From Clostridiales bacterium (GTDB taxonomy: Bacteria > Bacillota > Clostridia > Tissierellales > GPF-1), in the NCBI GenBank assembly GCA_013619125.1, contig JABXKS010000003.1, forward strand, positions 1-64,000: a stretch of DNA of 64,000 bases. Direction: 5' to 3'. A program made the position numbers and the translations under genes. A model generated the notes under the pieces. That model was given only the letters and a program-made list of their open reading frames with translations, was not told the DNA's origin and searched no databases. Within the stretch, counting starts at the first letter, position 1, and every line of letters starts with the position of its first letter. This document shows, in pieces, positions 48,308 through 61,071 of this stretch.

Positions 48308-49237
48308 CTATTGTCGAAGTCTTGGATCAAGTGCATCACGCAATCCATCACCCAAAAGGTTGAATCCCAACATCAATACAACGATGACGATTGATGGGTA
48401 CATCAACTGATACGGATGAATCAATAAGAGATTCGCACCATCATTGGCCAAGGTTCCCAATGAAGCCTGCGGTACCGGAAGGCCCAAACCGATATAGCTC
48501 AAAAAGGCTTCGGTAAAGATTGCACCCGGAATCGCAAAGGTGAGATTGATGATGATTGGACCTAGTGAGTTGGGAATTAGATGGCGAAGAATTACTCTTC
48601 GACCACTTGCGCCCAAAGTTTTTGCGGCAAGTACGAATTCCATTTCCCGCAACTGCAAGACCTGTCCACGAACCAATCGAGACATTCCGCCCCATCCCGT
48701 CAAGGCGAGGGCGATGACAATGGTGTCGAATCCTGGACCGATTACAACAATCAACATGATTACCCACAGCATCTGTGGAATCGAGAACAAAACATCGACG
48801 GTACGCATCATGACATTGTCAATCGTACCTCCAACATAGCCGGAAATACCACCATAGATAATCCCGATGGATACGTTGATCAAAACCGCGATGACTGCGA
48901 TCGCCAAGGATACTTGCGTACCTTGCCAAACACGAACAAAGATATCACGACCCAAGGCATCTGTTCCAAACCAATGGCCTGGTGCCTCAGCGGCAGTTTT
49001 GTTGATAACCGTATAATCTTGATGATCAAATTCATACGGCAAAATATGCGGTCCTGCAAATGACATAATCACAATGAACGTCAAGAGAATTAATGAAGCA
49101 ATTGCTACTTTGTTTTTCTTTAATCGTCGCCAAGCATCTTGCCAATACGTCAAGCTCGGACGGACAACTTCTTGCGACTTTGCAAGGTCTTTACCGACAT
49201 GACGAAACTTTTCGGCTGTAATATTTAATTCAGACAT
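48308..49237 (-). CDS. oppC: oligopeptide ABC transporter permease OppC
   Basis: A 309-residue inner-membrane permease with a cytoplasmic N-terminal extension (about 1-35), a first membrane helix, then the BPD transporter domain with about five helices and the EAA loop near EFVLAAKTLGASGRRVILRH, which contacts the ATPase subunits. It lies 23 bp after oppB. Confidence 0.94.
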   Translation of the reverse strand: MSELNITAEKFRHVGKDLAKSQEVVRPSLTYWQDAWRRLKKNKVAIASLILLTFIVIMSFAGPHILPYEFDHQDYTVINKTAAEAPGHWFGTDALGRDIFVRVWQGTQVSLAIAVIAVLINVSIGIIYGGISGYVGGTIDNVMMRTVDVLFSIPQMLWVIMLIVVIGPGFDTIVIALALTGWGGMSRLVRGQVLQLREMEFVLAAKTLGASGRRVILRHLIPNSLGPIIINLTFAIPGAIFTEAFLSYIGLGLPVPQASLGTLANDGANLLLIHPYQLMYPSIVIVVLMLGFNLLGDGLRDALDPRLRQ

Positions 49238-49260
49238 AGTATCTCTCCTTTCCGAACTGA

Positions 49261-50187
49261 CTATTTATCCAATCGAATACGCGGGTCGATGAATCCATAC
49301 AAAATATCAACCAAAAAGATCATAAAGATCAAAACAGCTGAGTAGAAGATCGTCGTTCCCATAATCAATGGATAATCCCGTTGTTGAATCGATTGAATGA
49401 AGAACTTCCCTAATCCAGGCACCCCAAAGATTTTTTCAATAACAAAGGTACCCGTTAAAAGAGTTGCTATCAATGGACCCAAAACAGTAATGTTCGGAAG
49501 GATCGCATTTCGAACGCCATGTCCCCAAATAACTTTTGCACGCGGCAAGCCTTTCGCTTTTGCAGTTAAAATATAGTCTTGATTTAACACATCCAACAAA
49601 CTTGTTCTCATCAAGCGGGCTTGGAATGCAATAACACGGAATCCCAATGCCAATGCCGGAAGAACGATATATTCAGGTCCATCCCAACGCGCTACTGGGA
49701 ACCAACCCAAATGCACAGCAAATACATACTGGAATAAGGACGCGAACACGAAGTTCGGAACCGATACCCCCAAAATAGCAATAAAGATAACAAAATAGTC
49801 GAAAAATTTCGCATGGTTCAATGCTGCGACTATACCAAGTGTCAAACCAGTTAAAACACCAAACAACGCCGACCAAATCCCCAAAGTAAAGGATGCGGGC
49901 CATGCCTGCTCAATCATATCATTCACCGACCGATTTTTATACTTCATCGAATCGCCGAAATCCTGTTCAATCACTACATTCTTTAAGTAAATCAAGTACT
50001 GCTGTGGTAATGGTTTGTCCAACCCGTATTTCGCTTCCAGGTTAGCCATGATCTCCGGTTGGATCTCCCTGTTCTCATTCGTGAACGGATCGCCAGGAAT
50101 GGAATGCATAAGGAAGAACGTAATCGTGATGACTACCCACAACGTAATAGCCATGGATATCAATCGCTTGCCAATGTACCTTAACAA
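49261..50187 (-). CDS. oppB: oligopeptide ABC transporter permease OppB
   Basis: A 308-residue permease with six predicted membrane helices; the N-terminal MLRYIGKRLISM and the GDPF loop (HSIPGDPFTN) are typical of OppB/DppB. The EAA loop is near DYILTAKAKGLPRAKVIWGH. The start codon is TTG at 50187, supported by GGAGGTG seven bases upstream. First gene of oppBCDF, with a TTGCAT/TAAGAT promoter about 200 bp upstream. Confidence 0.94.
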   Translation of the reverse strand: MLRYIGKRLISMAITLWVVITITFFLMHSIPGDPFTNENREIQPEIMANLEAKYGLDKPLPQQYLIYLKNVVIEQDFGDSMKYKNRSVNDMIEQAWPASFTLGIWSALFGVLTGLTLGIVAALNHAKFFDYFVIFIAILGVSVPNFVFASLFQYVFAVHLGWFPVARWDGPEYIVLPALALGFRVIAFQARLMRTSLLDVLNQDYILTAKAKGLPRAKVIWGHGVRNAILPNITVLGPLIATLLTGTFVIEKIFGVPGLGKFFIQSIQQRDYPLIMGTTIFYSAVLIFMIFLVDILYGFIDPRIRLDK

Positions 50188-50383
50188 TGAACTACACCTC
50201 CGTTTGAATTAATAAGTCGTTTCCGATCACCTTCTTAACCTGTCGCATTTTCCTCATCATCAAAATCACGCGTCGGCCAAGTCACATGAAGAGAATTAAT
50301 AAGGAAAGCAAAAAGATAAGACGATCATCGAGAAGAAAAAAGAAATGCCTTGTTCCTAAAAATAGTTGCACTGCATTTACTTT

Positions 50384-50412
50384 ATCTTACTGAATCCCCC
50401 CTCTGAATGCAA
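50384..50412 (-). promoter_or_regulatory. putative oppB promoter
   Basis: TTGCAT, 17 bp, TAAGAT on minus, giving a leader of about 190 nt before the oppB TTG. Confidence 0.5.
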
Positions 50413-50632
50413 TTACAGGGGTCTTAAGAAATATTAAGTAACCGTAACCTGAAAACGTTGTACCTTTACGAAAATTACATATTTTTGTCCTGTACTTTAC
50501 AAAATTGACCACATTTGCATAATAAAATAACCCCCACCAAGAATGTTCTTTCATCTTTCGAGGGTTTCTGAAATAACTTCGTTACAAACTGGTAATAACT
50601 TCGGTTTTTTCCAGTTTTGATACAAAATAAAG

Positions 50633-50659
50633 CAAACGGAAGAACAACTTCCGTTTGCC
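50633..50659 (-). terminator. terminator downstream of ligA
   Basis: An 11-bp perfect stem GCAAACGGAAG with its complement and 5-nt loop, followed on minus by TTTATTTTGT. It lies about 100 bp after the ligA stop. Confidence 0.78.
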
Positions 50660-50757
50660 ACCTTTGACAAGATTTTCATAGTATGTCTTTTCCATGCAAC
50701 CATTTGTATTCCTACTTATCATACTTCTTTTGCTGAGACTTGTAAATCCCATCGGAA

Positions 50758-52740
<1,983 letters not shown>

Positions 52741-52751
52741 TCAAATACTCC

Positions 52752-54974
<2,223 letters not shown>

Positions 54975-54993
54975 GCCTGCTCCTTTCAACCAC

Positions 54994-55026
54994 AAAAAAA
55001 GAGGGAAACCTCAACAAGCTTCCTCT
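54994..55026 (-). terminator. terminator of the PrsW-like gene
   Basis: AGAGG-AA/TTCCTCT stem with one bulged base and a 12-nt loop, then seven T residues on minus; 11 bp past the stop codon. Confidence 0.72.
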
Positions 55027-55037
55027 CATAAAGTATA

Positions 55038-55766
55038 TCATATTTCCTCTTCCTCAGAACCATTTTCTTCTTCCTCCCGATGAATTCGTTTCGCATCCTC
55101 GTAGAAACGTTTCAATTTTTTCACGTTGGAAATCCATAAATATAGGAGGAATGGAAAGAAAAAAATCATCAAACCCCATCTCTCTGCCATTAAAATAAAA
55201 TCAAACAAGCCATGAAGAACAACGGGCACCCACAATGACTTGAGCAAATGACGTCTTCGATCAGATTCCGTTGGAGAGAACTTCGCCAAACTCACCTCAT
55301 ACCCCATGGCAATCGCAAACAGCATATGCGCCGGTACGGAAAGAACCCCACGATAAATGGCAACCAAAGGCTCCTGGGCATATTGAAAAAGAACATATGA
55401 AATATTTTCAACTGTTGCAAAACCCAAAGCGATCAGCACGGAAAACACGATTCCATCCAAGCGTTGATCAAAAAACTTAGCACGCCAAATTCCACGCATC
55501 AAAAATCGGCGCTTCATCCATTCTTCCGTAAACCCCGCCACCACAAAGGCAAAATATGCAATCTCTAAAGGCGTTCCCCGGAAGGGATTCAACATGGAGA
55601 GAATCGTTTCAACCCCCAATACCGGAAATACGGAAAAGGCTCCCCAGAAAAAAAACCGAAGCATATAACGAATGGGTTCTCGATCATAGCGATCCAAATA
55701 TACCATAATCAGTATTAAGAGTACAGCTGGTAAAACGGCCATAAATAGCAATCGAATGGGTTCCAT
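55038..55766 (-). CDS. PrsW-family intramembrane metalloprotease
   Basis: A 242-residue membrane protein with about seven hydrophobic segments. The PrsW/CAAX-protease-like motifs are present: the glutamate pair Glu81-Glu82 in GFTEEWMKR, FDQRLDGIVFSVLIALGFATVEN, the histidine in PAHMLFAIAMGY and VVLHGLFDF. In B. subtilis PrsW starts cleavage of the anti-sigma factor RsiW; in this genome the target is unknown. The cytoplasmic C-terminus is charged (EEEENGSEEEE). It is divergent from the M29 peptidase gene. Confidence 0.88.
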   Translation of the reverse strand: MEPIRLLFMAVLPAVLLILIMVYLDRYDREPIRYMLRFFFWGAFSVFPVLGVETILSMLNPFRGTPLEIAYFAFVVAGFTEEWMKRRFLMRGIWRAKFFDQRLDGIVFSVLIALGFATVENISYVLFQYAQEPLVAIYRGVLSVPAHMLFAIAMGYEVSLAKFSPTESDRRRHLLKSLWVPVVLHGLFDFILMAERWGLMIFFFPFLLYLWISNVKKLKRFYEDAKRIHREEEENGSEEEEI

Positions 55767-55817
55767 AAATGCCTCCTAGTATTATGATATCCCTTTTTCT
55801 CCTCGCCTTGTTACGAA

Positions 55818-55846
55818 TTGTCATTTCGACCAAAAAAAGATATACT
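55818..55846 (+). promoter_or_regulatory. promoter of the M29 aminopeptidase
   Basis: TTGTCA, 17-bp spacer, TATACT, ending 28 bp before the ATG. Confidence 0.75.
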
Positions 55847-55874
55847 AAAAGTACTAAAATAAGGGGGTACTACC

Positions 55875-56978
55875 ATGAGTCAAAGTTATTTGAAGAAAAT
55901 GGCCCACACCATGATTCACTATTCCATGAAGCTGGAAAAGGGCGAATGGTTTGTCATTCGTTGCCACCCAAGTGCGAAAGCATTGGCGAAAGAAGTGTAC
56001 AAAGAGGCGCTTGCCGTAGGCGCTCATCCACAGGTTTGGTTCCAGGATCAAGAGTTCGATGAATTGTTCTACAAAAATGCAAGCGAGGAACAATTGACCT
56101 ATATCGATCCGATCTCAAAACTTCGTGTAGAAAAACTGGATGCGATGCTATACATTCAAGGCTCAGATAACACAAAAGCCCTTGCCAACGTCCCTTCCGA
56201 AAAAATGGTCAAATCCATTCAAGCAAAAAAAGAATTAAACAACCTCTATTTTGAGCGGGCTGATAGCGGCGCGCTGAAATGGTGTATCTGTCAATACCCA
56301 ACAAATTCTGCCGCACAAGACGCGGAAATGAGTCTAGACGAATATGAAGACTTCGTATTTGGCGCTTGTCTTTTGAAAGAAGAAGATCCGATTCAAGCAT
56401 GGAAAGATCTCCATGATCATCAGGAAAAAATCATTTCCTATCTTGCAGACAAAAAAGAATTGCGATTCAAATCAACCGATACCGACCTTACTCTTTCCGT
56501 GGATGGAAGAAAATGGATCAATTCCGATGGCCGAAACAACTTCCCTAGCGGCGAGGTTTTCACCTCTCCGGTTGAAGATAGCGCCAATGGTGTGATACGG
56601 TTCACCTTCCCTGGCGTATTCATGGATAAACCGATTGAAGATATTACACTAACTTTTGAAAACGGAAAAGTGATCGACGCAAAAGCGAAAGCAGGCAATG
56701 AATTGCTGCAAGAAGTATTGAATACCGATGAAGGCGCTCGCTTCCTTGGTGAATGTGCCATTGGAACCAATTATGGCATACAGAATTTCACTAAAAACAT
56801 TTTATTTGACGAAAAACTGGGCGGCACCATCCACCTCGCGGTCGGACGCGGATTCGGTGAAGCTGGTGGCACCAATGTTTCCTCCATTCATTGGGATTTG
56901 ATTTGCGATATGAAAACCGGTGGAGAAATTTATGCCGACGGCGAATTATTTTATCAAAATGGAAAGTTCATCAAATAG
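55875..56978 (+). CDS. M29-family metallo-aminopeptidase
   Basis: A cytoplasmic aminopeptidase (AmpS/PepS/aminopeptidase T type) of 367 residues that would finish off peptides brought in by Opp. Family features are the C-terminal metal-site segments: NFPSGEVFTSPVE, FLGECAIGTN, LFDEKLGGTIHLAVG and IHWDLICDM, which contribute Glu, His, Tyr/Asp ligands of the two-metal centre. It is somewhat shorter than the usual 400-413 residues, mainly in the N-terminal domain, but starts with a clear GGGGG ribosome site and promoter. Monocistronic. Confidence 0.93.
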   Translation: MSQSYLKKMAHTMIHYSMKLEKGEWFVIRCHPSAKALAKEVYKEALAVGAHPQVWFQDQEFDELFYKNASEEQLTYIDPISKLRVEKLDAMLYIQGSDNTKALANVPSEKMVKSIQAKKELNNLYFERADSGALKWCICQYPTNSAAQDAEMSLDEYEDFVFGACLLKEEDPIQAWKDLHDHQEKIISYLADKKELRFKSTDTDLTLSVDGRKWINSDGRNNFPSGEVFTSPVEDSANGVIRFTFPGVFMDKPIEDITLTFENGKVIDAKAKAGNELLQEVLNTDEGARFLGECAIGTNYGIQNFTKNILFDEKLGGTIHLAVGRGFGEAGGTNVSSIHWDLICDMKTGGEIYADGELFYQNGKFIK

Positions 56979-56981
56979 CTG

Positions 56982-57081
56982 AAAACCCTGGAGAAAATAG
57001 TAATAGGCTCCCCTTGTGAAAGACAGTACTATCATTTCTACTGTCTCATACAAGGGGAGCCTATCATTTTCTCAGGGTTTT
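56982..57081. terminator. 100-nt composite bidirectional terminator
   Basis: A nested hairpin: outer stem 56982-56998 with 57066-57081 (16 bp, one bulge), middle stem 57003-57017 with 57050-57064 (15 bp perfect), inner stem 57022-57028 with 57039-57045 (7 bp perfect), 10-nt loop. It ends in a T run on plus and sits between convergent genes. Confidence 0.85.
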
Positions 57082-57082
57082 T

Positions 57083-58117
57083 TTATTCTTCTAAAACCGG
57101 AATTGATTCTGAATATGGCGGCCACGCAACGCCCTTTTCCGTAATAATTCCTGTGATATATCGATTCGGCGTCACATCGAAGGCTGGATTTTCAATCCGC
57201 ACTCCGTCTGGAGCAATTTGGATCCCTCGAATATGAGTAACCTCGCGGGAATCCCTCTGCTCGATCGGGATTTCCTCTCCAGAACTCATTCGAAAATCAA
57301 CGGTTGATGTAGGCGCAGCCACATAGAAGGGAATACCATTTTCCTTTGCGAGCACTGCAACACCATAGGTTCCAATCTTATTGGCGACATCGCCATTGTT
57401 TGCAATCCGATCGGCACCCACGACCACGGCTTGAATCCGACCAATTTTCATAAAATGACCCGCCATATTGTCTGTAATCAAGGTCACTGGAATCCCATCC
57501 GCATGGAGTTCGTAAGCCGTTAATCGCGCTCCCTGAAGATACGGTCTAGTTTCATCCGCATAGACAGAAATGGTGGGATCTTTTTCAAAAGCAGCCCGGA
57601 TCACCCCAAGGGCTGTTCCGTAATCTCCAGTTGCCAAGGCACCTGCATTACAATGGGTTAGTATCGTTGCCCCTTCCGGGATCAACTCCGCACCAAAATG
57701 GCCCATGGTTTTGCACATTGCTATATCCTCTTCATGGATTAAAATTGCCTCTTGCTCAAACGCGTGAATCATTTCACCTGTAGAAAGTGTCCCGCGCTTC
57801 ACCATCAATGCTTCCATCCGATTCAACGCCCAAAACAGATTGACTGCTGTAGGTCGTGTTTCCGCCAAGCGCTTGATTGCAAGCCGTATCGCCTGATCAA
57901 AGTCTTCGCGATTGGAGCAACTAGCGCTTTCGATCCCACTCAAAGCAACACCGTAGGCAGCCGTAATTCCGATTGCCGGCGCACCTCGAACGATCATATC
58001 CTCAATAGCGACTGCTGTTTCTTCCACCGTTTTACATGTAATCTCAAGATATTCTGTAGGAAGTTTGGTTTGATCCACCAAACGCAACTCCTGATTCTCC
58101 CAAAAAATCGGTCTCAT
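57083..58117 (-). CDS. mtnA: methylthioribose-1-phosphate isomerase
   Basis: Converts 5-methylthioribose-1-phosphate to 5-methylthioribulose-1-phosphate in methionine/MTA salvage. The 344-residue protein has the eIF2B-like fold with the family segments [22 protein letters not shown] (catalytic Cys) and [20 protein letters not shown] (catalytic Asp). ATG 58117 has AAGGAGG upstream. It follows mtnP by 10 bp. Later salvage enzymes (mtnB, mtnC/D or an aldolase) are not in the window. Confidence 0.95.
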   Translation of the reverse strand: MRPIFWENQELRLVDQTKLPTEYLEITCKTVEETAVAIEDMIVRGAPAIGITAAYGVALSGIESASCSNREDFDQAIRLAIKRLAETRPTAVNLFWALNRMEALMVKRGTLSTGEMIHAFEQEAILIHEEDIAMCKTMGHFGAELIPEGATILTHCNAGALATGDYGTALGVIRAAFEKDPTISVYADETRPYLQGARLTAYELHADGIPVTLITDNMAGHFMKIGRIQAVVVGADRIANNGDVANKIGTYGVAVLAKENGIPFYVAAPTSTVDFRMSSGEEIPIEQRDSREVTHIRGIQIAPDGVRIENPAFDVTPNRYITGIITEKGVAWPPYSESIPVLEE

Positions 58118-58127
58118 TACAGCCTCC

Positions 58128-58877
58128 TTATAGACGATCAATCATACGGATAACCACGTGTTTTACCTTTTCAACATTATCGGCAAAAACTTTCATCACT
58201 GCATCCGCAGTCACTGGAACGATGGATGGATCATCTTCGAGTCCCGCGTCATAATCCGTAATCATGGAAATGTTGGCATAAGCAATGCCCAATTCCAGTG
58301 CCAAATAGCACTCGGGATATTGCGTCATATTAATGACTTCCCAGCCCATTTGATTAAACCACCGGCTTTCCGCTCGAGTTGAGAACCGCGGTCCGTTAAT
58401 TACGACAACCGTTCCTTTTTTATGGACGGGATAACCCAATTCTTGACAGGTGTCAATCGCAAGTTTGCGTAGCAACAGATCATAGGGATCCGCCGCAGAC
58501 AAATGCTCCACTTTGGGACCATCGAAATACGTCTCCGCTCTACCCTTTGTTCGATCAACGAATTGATCGCAAATCACAAATTCTCCCGGCTTCACATTTA
58601 CCTGAAGGCTACCACAGGCATTTACCGCAATAATCTGCTTGACCCCCAATTGCTTCATAGCAACCATATTGGCTCGATAAGGGACCAAATGCGGTGGAAA
58701 CCGATGATCTCTTCCGTGTCTTGGTAGGAAGGCAACCCGTTTTCCCCCAACTTCTCCAATAAATATCGAATCACTGGGGTCTCCGTAAGGTGTCTTTATT
58801 CGCACCTCTTCTGCATTCTCAAATAATGAATAAAATCCCGAACCGCCAATGATTCCAATTTCAACATTTTGATTCAT
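58128..58877 (-). CDS. mtnP: 5'-methylthioadenosine phosphorylase
   Basis: Phosphorolyses MTA to adenine and 5-methylthioribose-1-phosphate, the substrate of the next gene's product. The 249-residue protein belongs to the PNP/MTAP family 2: [47 protein letters not shown] and [15 protein letters not shown]. Family members differ in preference between MTA and inosine/guanosine; coupling to mtnA argues for MTA. Confidence 0.92.
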   Translation of the reverse strand: MNQNVEIGIIGGSGFYSLFENAEEVRIKTPYGDPSDSIFIGEVGGKRVAFLPRHGRDHRFPPHLVPYRANMVAMKQLGVKQIIAVNACGSLQVNVKPGEFVICDQFVDRTKGRAETYFDGPKVEHLSAADPYDLLLRKLAIDTCQELGYPVHKKGTVVVINGPRFSTRAESRWFNQMGWEVINMTQYPECYLALELGIAYANISMITDYDAGLEDDPSIVPVTADAVMKVFADNVEKVKHVVIRMIDRL

Positions 58878-58930
58878 CGCTCACAACTCCTTTGTTGTAA
58901 AATTCTGTCTCATTCTATTCTATCAAATCA

Positions 58931-58963
58931 AAAAAAAAAGAACAGATAGAATCCTGTTCTTTT
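58931..58963 (-). terminator. terminator at the end of the coiled-coil gene
   Basis: AAAAGAACAG and CTGTTCTTTT pair around an 8-nt loop, then a long T run on minus. The stem touches the stop codon of the preceding gene. Confidence 0.87.
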
Positions 58964-60624
58964 TAGCTAATTTGATGCCCTTCCATCTCTTTCGTGGATC
59001 CCAAGCGAATAAATCCCGCGATGCCCCAACGAATAAATTGATTGATATAATATCGATTGCATTTGGAACAATGCAGCAATCGAACCGTTTGATACGATCC
59101 GACCTGATTCAAATCACGTTCAGATTTACTACGGAAAGTTTTTAAAGAAACTTCCTCATAACTTAAAATGGTTTCATCTACCAGACAAGTTTTTCCTTCT
59201 CCTCCGACCAAATACACCTCTTCTACCTGTGTCAATTTTTCAACGGTGGTTTGCTTTGGATCGACCAACGCCACCTCTGGCTTAGCAACCCTTTCAGTTA
59301 CAGTGGCATTCGCTTCAGGTGTAGCCGATTCCGATTCGAATCTTATCTGCTCTGCCTTCGCTTGAAGCCGTTCTTTCATCATCGGGAATACGCGCTCGCG
59401 AATTTCTGGTTCTACACATCGCATAAAGGTAACTCGATCGTCAAATTGCTTTTGAGCCGAGTCAACATATCTTCCGTCTCTTATCGCATCAACATATTCT
59501 CGATATAGTTTTGCTTCAGGAATCGGCAGTAATATTTTTTCCTTCATCCCTTGCAAGTTTTCTTTAATCACTTCATCCTGATCAAAGAAAAGCGCCATAT
59601 ACAACAACGACCAAGATTGCTCATTCTGTATGTTGATAGACTGAAGTGTCCCTCGATCCCGATTGATTCTCAACCAATGCGTAAATTCGTACTTCATAGA
59701 CATTTGGAAGTATAGCACACTCAAATCCATCAAGGTTTCCGTGGTGTTCACTCCAGCAAGAAGAATGGTTTCAAGACTGCCATGATTCAACTGTAGAAAG
59801 GTGCGTATTGCTTCAAATTGTCCCTTTGCAACCGCAAATCGGATCATTTGAACAAATCCATCTCGAACAACCGATTCATATCCATTCGATACCAGGACTA
59901 GACGATCCATCAAATCAAAATAGGAATGAATCATTTCTGGATCACCCGCTTGCCATTCCGCTTCTTTCGTTCTCAAGAAGGTGATTGCCGCCTCTCGTTC
60001 TCCGCGTTTCAAAGCAGTGATCGCTGGAGCAAAAAAATTCTGATCAGGTTTTTCGACCAAGCTCGGTTCTCCTACAGTCTCTTGAAGATCCATAGAGAAT
60101 ATCCCCCTACTAGGAGACACATGCTCAGATGGTTTAGCTGACGCATGGATCGCCGCTGGATTTTCCATACCAAGCCCCGATTGTTCAAGATCCATTTCAA
60201 AGAGTGCTCGATGATGATCCGAAGCTTGTTCAAGATTCTTCAACCCGCTTGCTTGTTGCTGTGTTGGCTGCACGGAAGTGCCCATTTGTTTCTGAATGAA
60301 GCTGGCACGCTGTAACAACTCATCGTAGGTTTCTTCCGGTTTCGGTTTCGTCACGATGATTTCCTTCGTCGGCATCTCAATGACTTGACCCGATTCATTC
60401 AAACGCTCTTTCAAGTCTTCAATTTCCCGCTTTGCATCCGCCAATTCACCAACCAATAGATTGATTTGCTTTTTTGCCATTTCAAGGTGGATTTGGGTTT
60501 CTTTCAGCTCACGGTCTCGAGATTTCAATTCCTCAAGCGCCCATTGGGTAAATTCATTCAATTGTTCCGCTAGTTGCTGAAAGTTCTCTTGTGCGCGTTG
60601 AAAATTTCTTTCATTGAAACCCAT
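58963..60624 (-). CDS. unrecognised coiled-coil protein with C-terminal CxxC
   Basis: I do not recognise this 553-residue protein. It has no signal peptide or membrane segment. Residues about 5-85 are a long charged coiled coil (ALEELKSRDRELKETQ...). Residues about 90-200 look disordered and contain two copies of a short motif, LFEMDLEQSG and IFSMDLQETV, spaced about 35 residues. Residues about 205-420 are helical and resemble tandem helical repeats. The last 80 residues hold HCSKCNRYYIN, a possible half zinc site. ATG 60624 is used (AAGGAGGTG upstream). It lies 16 bp after the selenocysteine glutaredoxin and ends at a terminator, so the two form an operon. A scaffold or redox partner is conceivable but unproven. 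Confidence 0.75.
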   Translation of the reverse strand: MGFNERNFQRAQENFQQLAEQLNEFTQWALEELKSRDRELKETQIHLEMAKKQINLLVGELADAKREIEDLKERLNESGQVIEMPTKEIIVTKPKPEETYDELLQRASFIQKQMGTSVQPTQQQASGLKNLEQASDHHRALFEMDLEQSGLGMENPAAIHASAKPSEHVSPSRGIFSMDLQETVGEPSLVEKPDQNFFAPAITALKRGEREAAITFLRTKEAEWQAGDPEMIHSYFDLMDRLVLVSNGYESVVRDGFVQMIRFAVAKGQFEAIRTFLQLNHGSLETILLAGVNTTETLMDLSVLYFQMSMKYEFTHWLRINRDRGTLQSINIQNEQSWSLLYMALFFDQDEVIKENLQGMKEKILLPIPEAKLYREYVDAIRDGRYVDSAQKQFDDRVTFMRCVEPEIRERVFPMMKERLQAKAEQIRFESESATPEANATVTERVAKPEVALVDPKQTTVEKLTQVEEVYLVGGEGKTCLVDETILSYEEVSLKTFRSKSERDLNQVGSYQTVRLLHCSKCNRYYINQFIRWGIAGFIRLGSTKEMEGHQIS

Positions 60625-60640
60625 CTTCACACCTCCTTCT

Positions 60641-60979
60641 CTAGGTTCTTACTTCAAATTGATTCTTGCATGAGGAGCAACGAACTCGAATCTTCCCTTT
60701 TCCTTTTGGAATTCGCATTCTCTGTCCGCAATGGGGACAAGCCTGCACCTGATAATCCACATGAGCTTTTATCCACTCGGGTGAAAAACCCACCTGTTGC
60801 GCGTCTCCAATTACGAAAGACGGCACTCCTGTCATTTGACGTCGCATCATTTCCTGTCGTGCTCCCGGATCCCGGCTGACATCCCGCTCGATATACCGAT
60901 ATCCTTCCTTCCGCAAAAAATCCTTTGCGGTTGTACAATGCGGTCAAGTTGGTGATGTAAAAATGACAATGTTTTCCAT
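60641..60979 (-). CDS. selenocysteine glutaredoxin with C-terminal zinc ribbon
   Basis: A 112-residue thiol-redox protein read through an in-frame TGA at codon 12 (60944-60946). The sequence before it (MENIVIFTSPT) and after it (PHCTTAKDFLRKEGY) is a normal glutaredoxin/NrdH start, so TGA stands where the first active-site cysteine of CPxC should be, giving U12-P-H-C15. The rest fits too: ERDVS, the cis-proline loop TGVPSFVIGD (Pro53) and VGF. Residues 81-104 add a Cys4 zinc ribbon (CPHC, CSSC). A SECIS-like hairpin follows the TGA at the right distance. Standard gene callers would start downstream at a TTG and lose the active site. AAAGGG lies ten bases before the ATG; a possible promoter TTGCTA/TAAAAT is at 61014-61042. 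Confidence 0.88.
60911..60930 (-). promoter_or_regulatory. bacterial SECIS-like element
   Basis: On the mRNA, CCGCAAA and TTTGCGG form a perfect 7-bp stem with loop GGATTT. The loop starts 20 nt after the TGA codon, inside the 16-37 nt window described for bacterial SECIS elements, and begins with GG as they require. Confidence 0.8.
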
Positions 60980-61030
60980 CTGATAATAACCCTTTCTTTT
61001 CCTTCTTTTCTTTATTTTACTTTGGATCAC

Positions 61031-61065
61031 AAAAAATAGCAAACCCCCTAAAAAAGGGGGTTTGC
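61031..61065 (-). terminator. terminator of the secreted protease gene
   Basis: GCAAACCCCCT and AGGGGGTTTGC pair over 11 bp around an A/T loop, followed on minus by TATTTTTT; 6 bp past the stop. Confidence 0.9.
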
Positions 61066-61071
61066 AAATTT

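Larger units (their letters stand above)
50188..50757. other. intergenic region ligA / oppB
   Basis: A 570-bp gap. It holds the ligA terminator (50633-50659), a looser inverted pair AACCC...GGGGGTT at about 50528-50565, the putative oppB promoter and a 190-nt oppB leader. I found no convincing small gene and no known riboswitch core in it. Confidence 0.6.

Noticed and set aside
50528..50565. Riboswitch in the oppB upstream gap
   Set aside because: The AACCC/GGGGGTT pair is loose and I recognise no conserved aptamer core (T-box, SAM, lysine, c-di-GMP) around it.
60654..60947. 97-residue open frame overlapping the glutaredoxin
   Set aside because: Same strand, different frame, no family features and atypical composition; the selenoprotein frame explains the region.
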